Of a DNA stretch of 5,832 nucleotides, positions 5,634 through 5,832 are shown one piece after another. The position numbers and the translations under genes were made by a program. The notes under the pieces were generated by a model. That model did not search any database and was not told the DNA's origin. It was given only the letters and a program-made list of their open reading frames with translations. The stretch is from assembly GCA_021737205.1 (NCBI GenBank), contig JAIPEK010000154.1, positions 1-5,832 of the forward strand. The letters run 5' to 3'. The stretch's first letter is position 1, and each line of letters starts with the position of its first letter. Source of the stretch: Desulfarculaceae bacterium. Lineage in GTDB: Bacteria > Desulfobacterota > Desulfobacteria > Desulfobacterales > Desulfobacteraceae.

Positions 5634-5779
5634 CCCGGTATACAACAAGCGCCTTCAACCGCATGAAGATGAAGGATGCATTCGAGAAGAAGAGCCTTGC
5701 CCCCGGCCTTTACGAAACCCGGGAGGAAGCTGATCGGGCGTTAAAGAACTACAAGGATACAACGGACAACAGCTCATGA
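5630..5779 (+). CDS. Small 49-codon ORF overlapping the CoA-transferase stop (hypothetical or gene remnant)
   Basis: GTG at 5630 overlaps the TGA of the CoA-transferase (GTGA), and the frame stays open to TGA 5777-5779, giving 49 residues. The peptide is highly charged, includes Leu-Ala-Pro-Gly-Leu-Tyr-Glu-Thr-Arg-Glu-Glu-Ala, and has no membrane segment. By my count about two thirds of its third codon positions are G or C, which looks coding rather than random. No strong ribosome binding site precedes the GTG, so it would depend on translational coupling; in-frame ATGs at 5663 and 5669 are alternatives. I do not recognise the family. The text resembles a protein C-terminus, so it may be what is left of a longer, partly deleted gene, possibly another acyl-CoA enzyme (weak inference). 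Confidence 0.45.
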   Translation: MTRYTTSAFNRMKMKDAFEKKSLAPGLYETREEADRALKNYKDTTDNSS

Positions 5780-5795
5780 AGACGGGGATAGAGGA

Positions 5796-5832
5796 ATGCC
5801 GTACCGCCTGAATTTTTTGTACAGAAGGGTGC
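5796..5832 (+). CDS. Possible start of a further gene, cut by the window edge
   Basis: ATG 5796 opens a frame (Met-Pro-Tyr-Arg-Leu-Asn-Phe-Leu-Tyr-Arg-Arg-Val) that stays open to the last base. GGGG at 5784-5787 lies 8 bases before it, and GAGGA directly abuts it. Only 12 codons are visible, so this could be chance; no function can be given. Confidence 0.2.
   Translation, partial: MPYRLNFLYRRV

Noticed and set aside
5595..5790. Frameshift or truncation of the CoA-transferase, with the 49-codon ORF as its true end
   Set aside because: The transferase already has full family length and a normal end (Met-Asp-Lys-Arg-Ile-Phe followed by a short tail), so no extra piece is needed.

Overview
The window looks like part of a bacterial chromosome of moderate GC content, most likely from an anaerobic, sulfate-reducer-type Desulfobacterota (former Deltaproteobacteria). 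This placement is inference. It rests on the fused LldE/LldF-type lactate-oxidation subunit next to a small LutC/LldG protein (an arrangement known from Desulfovibrio), on sigma-54-type promoters in front of metabolic genes, and on 7-bp TAAGTGT / AACGACT tandem repeats between genes. I cannot name a genus.

Layout. Positions 1-164 hold the C-terminal end of a TRAP-transporter large permease (DctM type). After a 49-base gap comes a LutC/LldG-like LUD protein (214-804). It overlaps by 22 bases a 712-residue fusion of LutB/LldF (LUD plus two 4Fe-4S motifs) with LutA/LldE (two CCG domains) (783-2921). These three genes run on the + strand and look like one operon for uptake and oxidation of lactate or a related 2-hydroxy acid. 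The gap 2922-3066 lies between convergent genes. It carries two arrays of 7-bp repeats, a strong GC-rich hairpin and a second small palindrome, and probably ends transcription from both sides. On the - strand, 3067-3855 encodes a short-chain dehydrogenase/reductase. Divergent from it, 4008-5633 encodes a family I acyl-CoA:carboxylate CoA-transferase of the YdiF/Pct type. A 49-codon ORF (5630-5779) overlaps the end of the transferase, and the last 53 bases hold at most the start of another gene.

The most interesting point is the 152-base divergent region 3856-4007. It contains two back-to-back sigma-54-type (-24/-12) promoter candidates. Their -24 elements meet in a perfect 12-bp palindrome (GCCAATATTGGC), and the predicted transcription starts are placed symmetrically, each about 48 bases before its start codon. 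This predicts that the dehydrogenase and the CoA-transferase are co-regulated by a sigma-54 activator encoded outside the window.

Putative joint function: the left operon would import and oxidise a hydroxy acid to a keto acid (lactate to pyruvate). The right pair would handle acyl-CoA or hydroxyacyl (3-hydroxy/3-keto acid) conversion. The enzymes belong to known families. I see no mobile element, CRISPR array, RNA gene or clearly new multi-gene system.
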